Positions 20,019 to 31,368 of a stretch of DNA of 64,000 nt are shown here, in pieces. Below the pieces are notes generated by a model. The model was not told the DNA's origin, ran no database searches, and worked only from the letters and a program-made list of their open reading frames with translations. The position numbers and the translations under genes were made by a program. The stretch covers positions 10,380,809 through 10,444,808 of the forward strand of contig CM043959.1 in NCBI GenBank assembly GCA_014529385.2, read 5' to 3'. This DNA is from Adiantum capillus-veneris (taxonomy: Eukaryota; Streptophyta; Polypodiopsida; Polypodiales; Pteridaceae). The number at the start of each line of letters is the position of its first letter. Position 1 is the stretch's first letter.

Positions 20019-22242
20019 TGGAGAGGGGGAATGGGGGAGCACACCCACCACAAACACAAGGGCCTCTCTATAGCTCACGGTATCCATACGACCCCTATCC
20101 TCTCAAAACTCACCTTCAAAAACACACTTTACCCTAGCAGACCACCACTTGCTCAATTTCCACTGTCCACACACTCCACAAATCCACCCTACAATGCACA
20201 CCTAGTGCCACAGTCTGTCTCCACCCTTGTACACGCACACAACCGCTCAATCTCACTCTCTCACACAAAACACCATTAGTCCGGGGGGTACACACTTCCA
20301 CACAACCGGCACCAAGGGGAAACACTAGAGAAGGGAGGAAGGGGAAACAACAACAAGACGGGGAAATAGGGTCTCGATTGCACGTCACAAAATATGTACA
20401 TAGGCTTGGAACACCGTCACCATGGCCATTTCCACGAGAAAAATACAAAGGGCTTTGACATGCACACTCCTCTGTCAAAGAGTTCCACTTTGCAGGCTTC
20501 AAACGGCACAAAAAAGCCCAAAAAAAAGCCACTACTTTGATGAAAATTTGACTTTTATAGGGGGGGTCTTCAACTTTGGAAAGTGCTCTCACATTGAAGA
20601 TCTGACATCTCCATTTTAGCATCTTTTGGAAGGGATAGCCGCTTTGCTTCATCTACTCAATTCCTCTCTCTTTTGCGCTTGGGAGAGGGGCATTAGCGAT
20701 GTCTCTATTGGTCCCTATGCCTCTTTGTATTTTTTTCCATTTTTCTTCATTTTTTACCTCTTTGGGATACCCAAAATTTTCACTATCCTTCTGGCTCCTT
20801 TTTTATCACTTCTATCCGGTTCTCTTGACCTTTTTCCCACTAGCCTCCTCTCTTTCTCCAGTGGGATTGACCGCTTTGACTGGTCTCGGGCTCCTTTACT
20901 GCAGCTTTCCTCCTCTCTTTCTCTAGTGGGATTGACTGCTTGACTAGTCTCGGGCTCCTTTACTTCGGATTTCCTCTCTCTTCCTTGATCACATGAAACC
21001 TTCCCTACCCTATGGCATTAGCGATGTTGGTATTGAGGGGGGTGACTCATTCCTTTCAAATGGGGGCCCCTTGAGGGGCGGCACGGTCCCTTGCAAAACT
21101 GCCACATCATCAGGCTACGGCCGTTGACCAACAGCTCCTCCCTTTCCCCTCACACGGGTGCACGCCACCAGTGCCACTCCTCCTGGCCAAAACACCACGG
21201 CGCTCTACCCCCGCCACTCGCACACAGCACTCGAAGCGCCACCAAGCTCTCATGCCATAGCTCACGGGAGTCTAAGCTCCCCACACTCCACCTTGTGATT
21301 CAATAGGGCCACATGGACCAATCCATATAGTGTGCGCAATTTATGCCGCCCTGTGCATGTGGGATTATCCCATGCCACGTGTCGGCCCCTCGTTCCACTG
21401 CACCCTCATGGGTTCCCAAGCCTTCACAAAAATTTCAACAAGATCTCTCATCCCCTACTTTGGCGACACACCACCATTGCTCCTTCTCTCTGCTCCCATG
21501 CGCGATGGCCGAGCCCAAAAGCCGGATCAAATATACATCGTGTCAAGCAAGGGACATGAAAATCTGATTACTTTTTGACTTCTCTGACCTTTGTATTCGC
21601 GCCATAAAAAACAAAGAAAATTATTGGCAAACTCTCCACCGCCAAATGCTTCCAACTTCATCCTGCTGTATCTTGCTCACCAAGCATCCAATTAACGAGC
21701 CATCAATTTGTGCTACCTTCACATGATTTAGAATATCTCCAAGAATCTTGGTGAGGCCAAAAAGATGCCAGATGGTGCATTCTTCAATGCGGGCAAGTGG
21801 GCTCAAATCCGGCCCTTGGAAAATCTTCAACTGACCATAACTTGCTAACCAGAGCTGTGATTTGCAATCCGAGAAAACATGCATGCTCCATAATTTGTAC
21901 TCTACACATGCATCCACTAACATCAGCCTGGGCCACCTATCCCCAGCTGCCCTACCCTTCGAGGATCTGCAATACCTTCTAACTTTGTACTTCAGTATCT
22001 TGCACACTGAGGCTCCGTTTGACAAGCCATCTAGACTTGGCATTTTGGACACCTTCATCTTCTATCCTAGTTGAGACAAATTGGAGGTGTTTTAGCCTAA
22101 AACGCTGAAATGGGCATACACCCCCACTACCCTTTGGCTACCTAGGACCTTGATACCTGCCCTAGCCTTGTGCACTGCACCTGTCGACAACCTTTGCTTA
22201 GCATAGACCACTTTCTAGCACGGACCAACTTTGGTTGCACCA
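20019..22242 (-). repeat. 5' LTR of TG
   Basis: Partner of 15671-17937. It lacks the long G runs. As the element reads on the minus strand this copy is the 5' LTR. Short open frames inside, on either strand, are not genes. Confidence 0.8.
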
Positions 22243-22247
22243 ACACC

Positions 22248-23235
22248 TACGGGTCAAGCTCCGTCCTTTGGTTGACATTTTCTTCGTTGGCCTAGTTCTC
22301 ACTGTGCTAGGAACTACAAGCAATGAATATGCCCGACAACAATCAAAGAAAAAACAAGGGCACTACTCTACAAGTACAAGGACGTATTTTCATGGGATCA
22401 TATTGACCCAAAATTAGTAGATGCAAAAGTGTTCCAACATCACATTCCCCCAAGCTGGATGCCAGTCATTTTGCAAAGGTGCATAAAAAACCCTAACTAA
22501 GTTTAGAAGGTAAAGGAGGAGATTGACAAGGTTCATCGCTGATGTAGCAAAAAGTGATTGGATGTTTCCTATAGTGGTAGTCCCTAAGAAGAACAAGAAG
22601 CTGCGAGTGTGTGTGGACTACAAAAAACTAAATGCCAAGATCATTCAGAATCCTTTTCCGTTACCATTCACAAACATGATGCTGGATGAGATTGCAAGCC
22701 ACAAAATGTATAGCTTTATGGATAGCTATAATGGCTACAATCAGCTAGAGATTGCACTTGAAGATACGATCAAGAACACATTCATCATTGAATGGGGAGC
22801 ATTCATGTAACTGGTGATGCCATTTGGGATTTGTAATGCTCTAGAAACTTTTTAGAAATGTATGATGGAAATTTTCAATGAATTCTTCCATACGTTTTTG
22901 GCCATCTTTGTTGATGATTTTATAGTCTTCTCCATGAAAGAAATTTACTTATTGTTTCTCGAAATGGTGTTCAAAAAGTACAAAGATAAAAGGATCTGTT
23001 TCAATGCCTTCAAGTCAGTATTCATTGTCTAGAAGGGACAACTTTTGGGACATATAGCTCCAAGAATATGATGAAAATGTCAAATAATAAGATCAAGTGC
23101 ATTCATCAAGCTAGAGCGCCAACCACAGTGTTTGAGATGAGCTTGTTTATGGGATATATAAACTTCTATAGGATATTTGTACATATATTTACAACCAAGG
23201 CATTATCTTGATATGAAGTAACCAAGAAAGTGAAT
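22248..23235 (+). pseudogene. Decayed Ty3/gypsy reverse transcriptase (relic P)
   Basis: The reading starts near 22370 with KDVFSWDHIDPKLVDAK-like sequence. It passes through IVVVPKKNKKLRVCVDYKK and YNGYNQLEIALEDTIKNTF (open 22523-22810), then a stop, then VMPFGICNALETF and the catalytic box FVDDFIVFS (about 22908-22934), with Y replaced by F. Further stops follow. Gag and protease for this pol are not found next to it, because the TG insertion sits immediately upstream. The missing part may lie among the 11.4-14.8 kb frames, but that link is unproven. Confidence 0.75.
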
Positions 23236-23720
23236 AAATTCATCTGGACTAAATAATGTGAACAAAATTTCCAATGCTTAAAAGACGCGATCAACAAGAG
23301 TCGGTACTTTGCCAGCCTAACTAGGATGTTATTTTCCATGTTCATGTAGATGCTTCTAGCATGGCTATGGGAGCCATACTGGGCCTAGTTTGATGGGAAG
23401 ATAGACTAATCAATCTACTTTGCAAGCTGCACGTTTAGTACAGTTGACCAGGGGTACTCGACCACTAAAAGAGAAGAATTGGGGATGGTATTCAACACTA
23501 CTAGATTCAAATATTATCTACCAGGAAATATATTTCTCTCCTGTGTCAATCATCAAGCTTTATTTTTTTTAATCAACAAAGTCATAAAACAAGGAAGGTT
23601 GATCAAATGGATAATGTTTCTTATGGAAATTTAGTTTCAAATTTTCCACAAACCAATGAAGACACACTGTCGGGCATACCTTCTTTCAAGAAGAACAAAG
23701 GGATATTCCAAAACATCGTT
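23236..23720 (+). pseudogene. RNase H region of relic P
   Basis: Broken frames read FIWTKxCEQNFQCLKDAINK (the RT-to-RNase H linker), then YSTTKREELGMVFNTTRFKYYL, SCVNHQALFFLINKV and RLIKWIMFLMEI. This is the usual C-terminal half of a Ty3/gypsy RNase H. At least four stops interrupt it. It is inactive. Confidence 0.65.
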
Positions 23721-23879
23721 AAGAGGTACTGAATTATTCTAAAGCACAATTGAAGAAGAACTAGACTATAATGGTAGGACATTTATGATCTCCTTCAACT
23801 AGGGAAGTTTCTAGATGAAACCTCCAAAATAAGAATAAAGAACTTATTATAAAAATTCTAAAATTTAGTATCATTGTTG

Positions 23880-24740
23880 GAGAACTATACAGACTAGGCA
23901 TTGATGGTGTGCTTTGCAGGTGTGTACCAATGAGAGGAAGAATGAAAGTGATCCCTAAAGCTCACAATGGGGATTTTGAAGGAAAATTTTCAGCTGATAT
24001 CATGTATTAAAATATCCTCAGGGCATGATTATGGTGGAAAACCATGATAGATGATGTCAAAGTCTTCTACAAAACATGTGATATTTTCCAAAGAATGGGA
24101 AGGCCAAAACCAACTGATATGACACCACTGACTCCAATATATCCACTGAGTATTTTCATGAAATGGGGTCTAGATTCTATGGGGCCATTCAAGAAACTCA
24201 CTCTAGGGAAGGAAAAATATATTATTATGGCCACATGTTATGTCAGCAAATGCATCTAGGCTAAAGATTTACCAGATAGTACTTAAAATCAACAACAACA
24301 TTTCTATATGAAAACATTATTTTACCAAAATGGTTGTCTAGTAGAAATAGTTTTAAATTAGGGAGAACACATTGAAACTATTTAGATTATGATTGAGATG
24401 TTTTCAGTAAATCACTAGAAGCAACACCATATTATCCTAGGTGCAATGGATAGGCAAAGAGAAATAATAAAAGTATCAAGGATATCCTCACTAAGATATT
24501 TCATAAGGAATCGCATAAGTGGGACATTAAGCTTTAGTCCGCATTATGGGCGTATAGAACTACATACAAGGTTGCTACTGTGATGAAACCTTTCAAAATG
24601 GTATATGACAAAGAGACAGTAGTACATATGGAATTTAATATTCCCAGTCTCAGGATGGCGATCAATTATGGCATGGACTTTAATCAAAATTTAAAGCAAA
24701 TATTGGATGAGTTTTTACAGTTTGATGAAATCAAATAGAG
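23880..24740 (+). pseudogene. Integrase core of relic P
   Basis: The zinc-finger end is YKTCDIFQRMGRPKP, with the first Cys lost. KWGLDSMGPFKKLTLGKEKY contains the first catalytic Asp, and about 24420-24470 reads PYYPRCNGxAKRNNKSIKDI, where the catalytic Glu is Lys and Gln is a stop. LWAYRTTYKVATVMKPF ends the core. Stops and substitutions show it is dead. The motif style is nearer Tat/Athila than chromovirus. Confidence 0.65.
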
Positions 24741-24744
24741 GGAC

Positions 24745-25125
24745 ATGATTGAACAAGAAGTGGCTCAACAAAGGAAACAATGGCATGAAAGTAGGATAAA
24801 GGTAGGAGAATTTTATAGGGGTGATCTAGTATTATTATATCAATCCAAATTGGGACCGAAGAAGACAAAATTGAAGATAGCTTTGTCACAACCCTATGAA
24901 GTAGATTGGGTATTCTCCAATGTGATAGTAAGACTCAGAGACTTGTTGGATTTACTGTTGCCTGGAGTCTACAATGGGACCAAAATCAGGTTATACTATT
25001 CCAAAGTAGAGGAGCTTCTAATAGAACTAGTACGAGACCTTGGGGGTGTACCTTTAAGAAACTATTCATATAGCGTGCGTTTGAAGGGTATAAAAAAAAC
25101 ACATCTACTTACATGCTCAAGGTAA
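24745..25125 (+). pseudogene. Integrase C-terminal segment of relic P
   Basis: A 126-residue frame. KVGEFYRGDLVLLYQSKLGP is the conserved region after the integrase core. ALSQPYEVDWVFSNVIVRLR corresponds to the GP(Y/F) module, here QPYEV. No chromodomain follows. The polyprotein ends near 25125, with a G-rich patch (TTGGGGGTGTACC at about 25040) that could be a coincidental or real polypurine tract. Confidence 0.6.
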
Positions 25126-25706
25126 TAAAATGGTCCCTTTTTCTTCAAAAATTACAGGTTTTTCTCTAAAATCAATTAAAAACCCCATTCATTTGAACTC
25201 ACGTAGTAACTTACATGTCTAAGAGGTGAGACCCCTGAGTACCAGACGCAAAAAAGGAACCACTCAATTTATTCCTTGTCAATACAATTTCAAAATTCGT
25301 AGAAGAGGTGCCAGCAACCTCAAGCCCAGAATCCACATATGTCAAACTCAGGACCAGTTCAAGAACTCATCACTTTCAAGGAGCACTTGATTCAAACTCC
25401 AGAAGTCAGACCGGTCTAGATTCAGTAACATGCACTAATGAAGCCAAAATCGAATAGCGATCATCATTGGGAATGAATGAAACAATCAAAAAAAGAATCT
25501 TGTCAATAATAAAAAATCAAGCAGGAAAATGCATGCATGACATCTCACAAACGGTGCACAGAAATCAAAGGTAGGCAAATAGTGGAGCATTCATTGCATG
25601 TATACATATAACTATGTGAAGGGTTCACCCATCTACACTTTACTCGCATTGCCGTATAGAAAAATCTTTGATCTCATAGCATACAACTCTACACATAAAC
25701 CCTCCT
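25126..25706. other. Spacer, no gene
   Basis: AT-rich, no domain, no clear repeat. It could include part of relic P's 3' LTR, but no partner LTR was found. Confidence 0.35.
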
Positions 25707-26372
25707 TTGACTATTACCCTATTAGAGACACCTCTCTACTCGCTCTACAAATCATTTACCACAAGTAAGTTCTCCTCTCTACAAACAGGTTCATCAAAGT
25801 CGTATATGGGAAAGAAGTCCACTTCACAACAGATGCAAGAGACGTTATACACCATGACACGAAATGCAAAGAATTTAATGGTTTTTATAACAGAACGTAT
25901 AGGTGTTGTCCAACACAACAAAATTGCTAAATATTTTCTCCAAGAGAGAGAGAAGGACCTCCTAAAATTGTGGGGTCTAGAAGTGGTGGTGGATACTATA
26001 GCACTAACCTTTGATGTTGGATCACCTAGTAGGTGCTTAGCACGTATCAAGCAACCAAAGGCACAACACTAGTTTGAATGGCAGAACCTTGGAGCTCCTT
26101 GATGAGTTAGTAGATGTGTTTTGCATTCTAGATATGCCCAAATATACACCATCCATAGTTGACAAAGTCGACACAATTATCGGTGAAACCATCAGCCTCA
26201 AGAATAACTCCACTTATCTCTCTAAAAAATTCTTTGCTATGTTACTGGGCAAGGTTCAAAACCCAAAAACTAGTACTAATATTTGGCAATTCTTGTACAA
26301 TAGCGTAATGCAGTGGACTACCAAGGCTAAATCTAGGAGCTTAATTAAAGCCTGGTATATCTAGTATCTCCT
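25707..26372 (+). pseudogene. Unrecognised degenerate coding region, left part
   Basis: Two successive frames read protein-like sequence. One is about 121 residues (with KNLMVFITERIGVVQHNKIA). The other, at 26074-26364, contains PKYTPSIVDKVDTIIGETIS and LYNSVMQWTTKAKSRSLIKA. No known domain was identified. The reading is cut at 26373-26376 by the TTAA-flanked insertion and resumes at 27728. It may be the coding part of an old retroelement. Confidence 0.4.
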
Positions 26373-26376
26373 TTAA
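26373..26376. repeat. TTAA target duplication, left
   Basis: TTAA borders the terminal inverted repeat and is matched by TTAA at 27724-27727. Confidence 0.7.
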
Positions 26377-27723
26377 CACTAGACTGGTAACTTAAGAGGA
26401 CATAAAAGTGTCCTTTCACGATTTTGGAAAAATTTTCCAAAACCATAGTAGATCCACTCATTTTGAAACATCCTTTCATGAGCTTATAGTTCAAGGACTA
26501 TTACATATGGAAAAAATGAGAAACTTGTAAGATTTCTCATCCCTTGGTCACTACAAGCCTCCAAAGTTGATGGACCAGTGCATTTTGCCCAAAACAGCAA
26601 TTCCTTACGGTTGATCACATATAAATAAGAGTGGGGATTTTTGTAGGACATGAGATAAAATGCCCCGTTAACTTCAATAGGTTGGTGATCAAAACATATG
26701 GTTGATTAGTTTACATCACTAATTCTTTTTTGGGCAAAAAAATAAATACAAAAAAGTTACATTTTTGCCATTTTGCGGACCTATTATCAAAGTTTCTATA
26801 GTCACGCTTAATACAGATACTATATACATGTTTTCTTAGTTCCCTTTGGGCCCTTGGATTCAAAAGGAACCATGGAGCATGTCAAAAGGATAATGGATCT
26901 CTTACTAAGTGGAATCTTAGGGACAATGATAAAGTGCTAAATACAGCAAACACTAAAAAATTGGGTTTAGTATTATGACCTCTAGAAACCCATAGAAACT
27001 ACTCAATATCTAGCCAAGTTTGTACTTTATGATTCGATATGGTTACTACCTACAAAATACACACAATTGGCCTAAGAAACTAGCAATATTGAGAAAGTTA
27101 TACTTGCTACTCTAAAAAGTATCGTATTCTTCAGCAAACAAAAAACTCAACCATCATCATATATTATGCTATATAGCATATTAGGTCCCCCCAAAACTTA
27201 AGGAAGATTAGCTTTATGTTATACATTACACTTACACAATCAAAATTGAACTTGGATATCAAGAAAGCCACCAAATAAATCATAAAAGTGATAATTTTGG
27301 CCAAAAAACAGGATTATGCAATTCTTGTAAGTTGGTCATAACTTTTAATTTTAACACTTAGCTCTCCCTATAAGCATCAAAACATGTTGAGAACTATGAA
27401 GTCTTATCATCTAGCAATCTAAACCTCATAAACATGAAGTTTAGAGTGGTATAGTTGCAAAAAATTGAAAAAAGGCCAAAAACAGGACCCGTTTTTTCAC
27501 ACAGTTTAGGCTCAAAAATGTTGTGCAAGAGTAAGGTTAATGGTGAAATCGATACTCCAAAAAAAATGTCAAGTTTTTTTTAGCTCATATGGCAACTTTG
27601 TGGATATATAGCACCTAGAATTTCATTTTCATACTCTCCAAATAATTGAAGCAAAATGATCACTTAACAGGACACAAAAGTGTCCAAGGACATAAAAGTG
27701 TCCTGTTACCATTCTAGCTAGTG
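26377..27723. mobile_element. Non-autonomous TTAA-flanked DNA transposon (piggyBac-like)
   Basis: The ends are CACTAG...: left CACTAGACTGGTAAC, right (reverse complement) CACTAGCTAGAATGGTAAC. Both are followed by a 16-bp near-palindrome GGACATAAAAGTGTCC, single at the left (26398-26413) and doubled at the right (27669-27702). TTAA lies outside both ends. TTAA duplications with short CACTAG/CCCTAG-type ends are the hallmark of the piggyBac superfamily. The 1347-bp interior has no transposase frame on either strand, so it would have depended on a transposase supplied elsewhere. Confidence 0.7.
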
Positions 27724-27727
27724 TTAA
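27724..27727. repeat. TTAA target duplication, right
   Basis: TTAA directly after the right inverted end (CTAGTG), matching 26373-26376. Confidence 0.7.
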
Positions 27728-28617
27728 TGGGCAGAGTTTGTTTCCAATACCCGTTAATGTTTAGACAATCTGGGATAGGGTAGCTAAGGACAAAGTGCCT
27801 AAGATCACAATTGTGTCTTTTGAAGAAACCAAGATTGGAGGGTCTGACAAGACTAGCACAACACAGACAAAGGACACTACAACAAAACAAGTTGCAAGTA
27901 AAGGCAAAGAGACGGTGCAACTAACAAGGACAAAGAGACCATCAACACATACAAAATTGGGTCATCCACTAAGAAACAAATAATTACGGATTTATTAAAG
28001 TGGTTCAAGATAGAGTCCATAGGCGAGATGATGGAGCTACATGCATTTGTGTCTAGCTTAGAAATGGATAAAATAAAAGAAGAGCTTAAAATGATGAAAG
28101 AGGCACTAGAGTAGGTAAAGAAAGACAAAGTAGGCTGGGTACAATAGATTCTCGAATTACAGCTCCAGTAGTAGAGCCAAGTTAGAGATGTGTAGGCCCT
28201 CTAGAGGAAGATAAATAAATTAGTTAATATAAATAGGGTGTTGTAGGAGGAGAAAAATTTTTTACAGTAAGAGATTGAACGGGTTCAACGAGACACTCAT
28301 TGATTCCAGATGTTTCTAGAAGCAAAGAAAGTAGACTATAAGAAGCTATATCAGAAACACCACCTAACAAAGAGGCAATCATGGAAAAGTACATTTATCA
28401 CTCTTTGGTACATATAATAAATAAAGACAACGATCTGGCTTTGAATGTGACTGATCTTGATAAAGTAGTCAAATCCATTCATTCATATCTCTAAGAGAGA
28501 GCTAGGACATACACCACATCACTCGTAAATGAGGCCTTTCAAAATATATAGAGAATCAAAAGAATAAAGATGATGATTATGAGAATGAGGAAACAAATGT
28601 GATGATCAGACCCACGA
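27728..28617 (+). pseudogene. Unrecognised degenerate coding region, middle part
   Basis: Continues the region broken by the TTAA element. There is a Lys/Thr-rich frame (KVPKITIVSFEETKIGG, then TKDTTTKQVASKGKETVQL), then acidic/basic alternation typical of a coiled coil (ELHAFVSSLEMDKIKEELKM) with many stops. It is cut at 28617 by the chromovirus (target CACGA) and resumes at 37327. Composition resembles the coiled-coil frames at 12986-13907, but I could not align them. Unknown function. Confidence 0.4.
28613..28617. repeat. Target site duplication CACGA, left
   Basis: CACGA directly before the 5' LTR start TGTAATTGG. Identical to 37327-37331. Confidence 0.9.
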
Positions 28618-29583
28618 TGTAATTGGACTAATCTTTGAAGTTCTTAAAGTCGAAAATAATGTAGTAGGGCACATCTTTCGTTTAGCACGATTTGAAAGAT
28701 TGTTGAATAGTCTATTAAATAGAGGTTATATAAATGAGTTTGAGATATTAAGAGTGAACATATATTCTTTTTTTTAAATAATACACTAAAGATGTATTTG
28801 ATAAAGATTAATGAATAACAGATAGTCTGTCTATATGAATAGTAAAATTGAGATTTTTATTAATATCAGTGTTTTATATTTATGTGTTTTAGTTTAAATT
28901 GCATGGTTAGGCTCAAAATAAGTTGAAAAAGTAGTGGAGACTCAAAAATAGAGGTTTTAGGAGCCGCGACCTAAAAGTTGCGTTTTCAGCCAAAGAAAAT
29001 GTTTTTCGCAATTCTGTTCGTGCGACCTTGTAGACCAGACCTATTCCCGTCGTTTGAGTACCTGGATTGCTCTGTTCTGAGTTAGTTTGTAAAAGTTATG
29101 ATGAAAACAAACAAAAGGCAGCAGTAGGATAGTATACACAAGGACAGGTAGACATACAACATCATACAACTCTCCCTGCTATCAACTAAGAAGTGGATTT
29201 GTTTCTTCATGGTGGACTATTGCAATTGAGATTATGAAGGTATACTTGGTGCGAAAATCGAGTGGACTGAACGCTTAAAAAGCGACTATTTTGAGAAGTC
29301 GCAGGCTTTTCGAGGAAAAGAAGGATAAAAGCGCGACGGGTGGTGCGTTTGGGGATCATTCACCGATCTCTTCTTCTGCAAGTGCGAGTGCGAGTGCGAG
29401 TGATACGCTGCATGCAAGCGAACTGAAGTTTGGGGGTGGTCGGGAGGTTCGAGATGCGTACAACGGAGTGCGCCCATATTCAATTGCTCCTGTGTTGTAT
29501 CAAAAGTCTACAAAGATTCATCAATACAAAGATCTCTTTCTCTACCTTTTGCTGTCTATCTCTATTATTCTGTTCCTATGACA
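28618..29583 (+). repeat. 5' LTR of C1
   Basis: 966 bp, TGTAATTGG...TGACA. It aligns throughout with 36355-37326, with scattered substitutions and small indels, including a differing count of a GCGAGT hexamer near 29383-29402. Open frames running out of it into the interior are not genes by themselves. Confidence 0.95.
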
Positions 29584-29585
29584 AT

Positions 29586-29603
29586 TGGTATCAGAGCAAG
29601 TGG
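29586..29603 (+). other. Primer binding site, initiator-Met type
   Basis: TGGTATCAGAGCAAGTGG starts two bases inside the 5' LTR end. It matches the usual plant initiator tRNA-Met primer site. Confidence 0.9.
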
Positions 29604-30075
29604 TTGATTCTGGACATAGAAGGATACGAGGGGAGGATGAAGGAGCAAGAAGACCCGATTCGACGACTACGAGAAGATCTAGAAATTACAAATTGGGAGA
29701 GTGTTGAGGATCTACAGGGAAAAGCAGCACGAGAGCCTGATATCTATGTGGACCTTCATGGTGAACATGAAGGAGAAAACCATGCTACTCCACCAGGAAA
29801 CAATAATCATCATGGTGGCGATGGGGCACTTGGCGGTGGTGATGGTGGGAATGGTGGCGGTGGACGTAGAGGTCGTCAACACAAAAAAGAAACGATGACG
29901 ATATGGGAAAAGCGACAACCAAATCATTCTTAACGAAGGCTAAGCTTAAAGAGTTTGATGGCATAAGAAAGATATGCGAAGATTTAGAAGAGTGGATTGA
30001 AGAACTCAAAGATTTGGATTATACTTTCAATATCGAGAACACGACCACCAGACTTTCGAATGCTCGAACAAGGTG
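29604..30075 (+). pseudogene. Gag remnant of C1, truncated
   Basis: The frame after the primer site reads MKEQEDPIRRLREDLEITN, then a His/Asn/Gly-rich stretch (about 29795-29870), and stops at 29931. A second frame gives AKLKEFDGIRKICEDLEEW, which matches the first helix region of a chromovirus capsid (LPKF.G..DPE.WL), then a stop near 30075. The rest of the capsid and any zinc knuckle are missing, so about 1 kb of gag is deleted before the protease remnant. Gag would form the particle. Confidence 0.6.
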
Positions 30076-30164
30076 ACGGATAAGACAATACGTACCAAGA
30101 TGGCTCAATTGGAGACTTTTGGCAATGCGTACGATACAGGTAAGTCATCTACCCCTTCTTTGTG

Positions 30165-30530
30165 ATGTTTTATGTCTTTGATACGTCCTTTGAAAGATTC
30201 TGTGATTGAAATTATGCGTAAAAGTTGAGATTTAAATTTGAATTTCTTAATTGATTTGGGTAGTATTCATTGCTTCTTATCGTCTAAATTGATTAAGAAA
30301 TTAAACTTGAAATTAAATCGAGAAGTCAAAAGACTTGTGGACTTAACCAGTGGTAATAATAGTTTCACGAAAGAGTTATTAGAAAATTTGTTTTTTTTTC
30401 TTTGAAGAGTCGGAAGCATAAAGATGATTTCTATATCATAAACATTGATATGCATGATGTTATCATTGGTATCAATTAGATGATTGAAAATCATGTTTTG
30501 ATTGATTGTTAAGAAAGAAAAATATATCTT
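30165..30530 (+). pseudogene. Aspartic protease remnant of C1
   Basis: LNFLIDLGSIHCFLSSKLIK matches the plant chromovirus protease signature (LIDSGSTHNFIS) with the active-site Ser replaced by Leu. Farther on comes MHDVIIGIN with ENHVLIDC. Stops and a lost catalytic context make it inactive. Confidence 0.65.
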
Positions 30531-30689
30531 TAATCATTTGATGATGATAAGTCACACTCTTCGTGGAAAGAAGGAGATTCTAAATCTAGTTTTGGCCATG
30601 GAATTGATAAGGTGACTTAGATAAGGGTGTGAGACGTTTCTTGTGTTTGCTAATGAGATTAAAGAAGAATCTGGGGATAATTAGAAAGA

Positions 30690-31313
30690 GACAAATCCAA
30701 AATTTATAGAGGATCTCTTACATGAATTTAAGGATGTGTTTCCGGACGATCTTCCTGGTATACCTCCGCCTAGAGCGGTAGACCACGCCATATATCTATA
30801 TCCAAGAGCAACACCTTATTCAAGGGCTCCATACAGGTTCAACATTGATGAGCTTAAATAAGATACAACTTGATGATCTTTTGAAAAAGGGTTTCATTAA
30901 ACCTAGTGTATCTCCTTGGGGTAGTCCCGTGTTATTCCAAAAGAAAAAGGATGGTACATATAGGTTATGCATTGACTACAGGGGATTAAACAAACAGACC
31001 ATTAAGAACAAATATCCTCTTCCTCACATAGATGAATTGCTTAGCCAATTGAGTGGTGCCACAATATTTTCGAAGATTGACCTTCATCCTAGCTACCATC
31101 AAATCTTCATTAAGGCCGAGGACATTCCAAAGACTGCTTTTCGTACACGTTATGGGCATTATAAATTTACAGTTCTTGCTTTTGGTTTGACTAATGCACC
31201 AGCAACTTTCATGTGCTTAATGAATAATATTTTTCACTCGTATCTTGATGACTTCATTCTGGTATTCTTGGATGATATTTTTGTGTATTCTAAGAATGAA
31301 GAAGATCATGCAT
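30690..31313 (+). pseudogene. Chromovirus reverse transcriptase of C1
   Basis: The reading starts near [20 protein letters not shown] (about 30730). A frame change at about 30856 leads to the open frame from 30845: [72 protein letters not shown], and the catalytic box [16 protein letters not shown] at about 31261-31308. Normally this continues into the connection domain. Here it switches to Tat sequence at about 31314. RT copies element RNA in the particle. The frame break and missing connection would inactivate it. Confidence 0.85.
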
Positions 31314-31368
31314 TTCACTCCTCCCATCACCTAAAGATACAAAGCAACTTTCTACTTTTATTCAAAAG

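Larger units (their letters stand above)
15671..22242 (-). mobile_element. TG: non-autonomous LTR element with gag only (TR-GAG type)
   Basis: Two long direct repeats (15671-17937 and 20019-22242) flank a 2.1-kb interior whose only domain is gag on the minus strand. On that strand the polypurine tract (GGGGGTGGGAAATGA) precedes the left LTR, and a primer-site candidate follows the right LTR, so orientation is consistent. LTRs begin TG and end CA. The 5 bp ACACC follows the right LTR and also occurs 18 bp outside the left LTR, so the target duplication is not clean. Protease, RT and integrase are absent. Movement would have needed a helper element. Confidence 0.8.

Noticed and set aside
20134-22074. 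Open frames up to 172 residues in the right TG LTR
   Set aside because: LTR sequence read in chance frames. The partner LTR breaks them.
25040-25052. TTGGGGGTGTACC as polypurine tract and LTR start of relic P
   Set aside because: Falls inside the still-readable integrase C-terminal frame, and no partner LTR was found. Not claimed as a feature.
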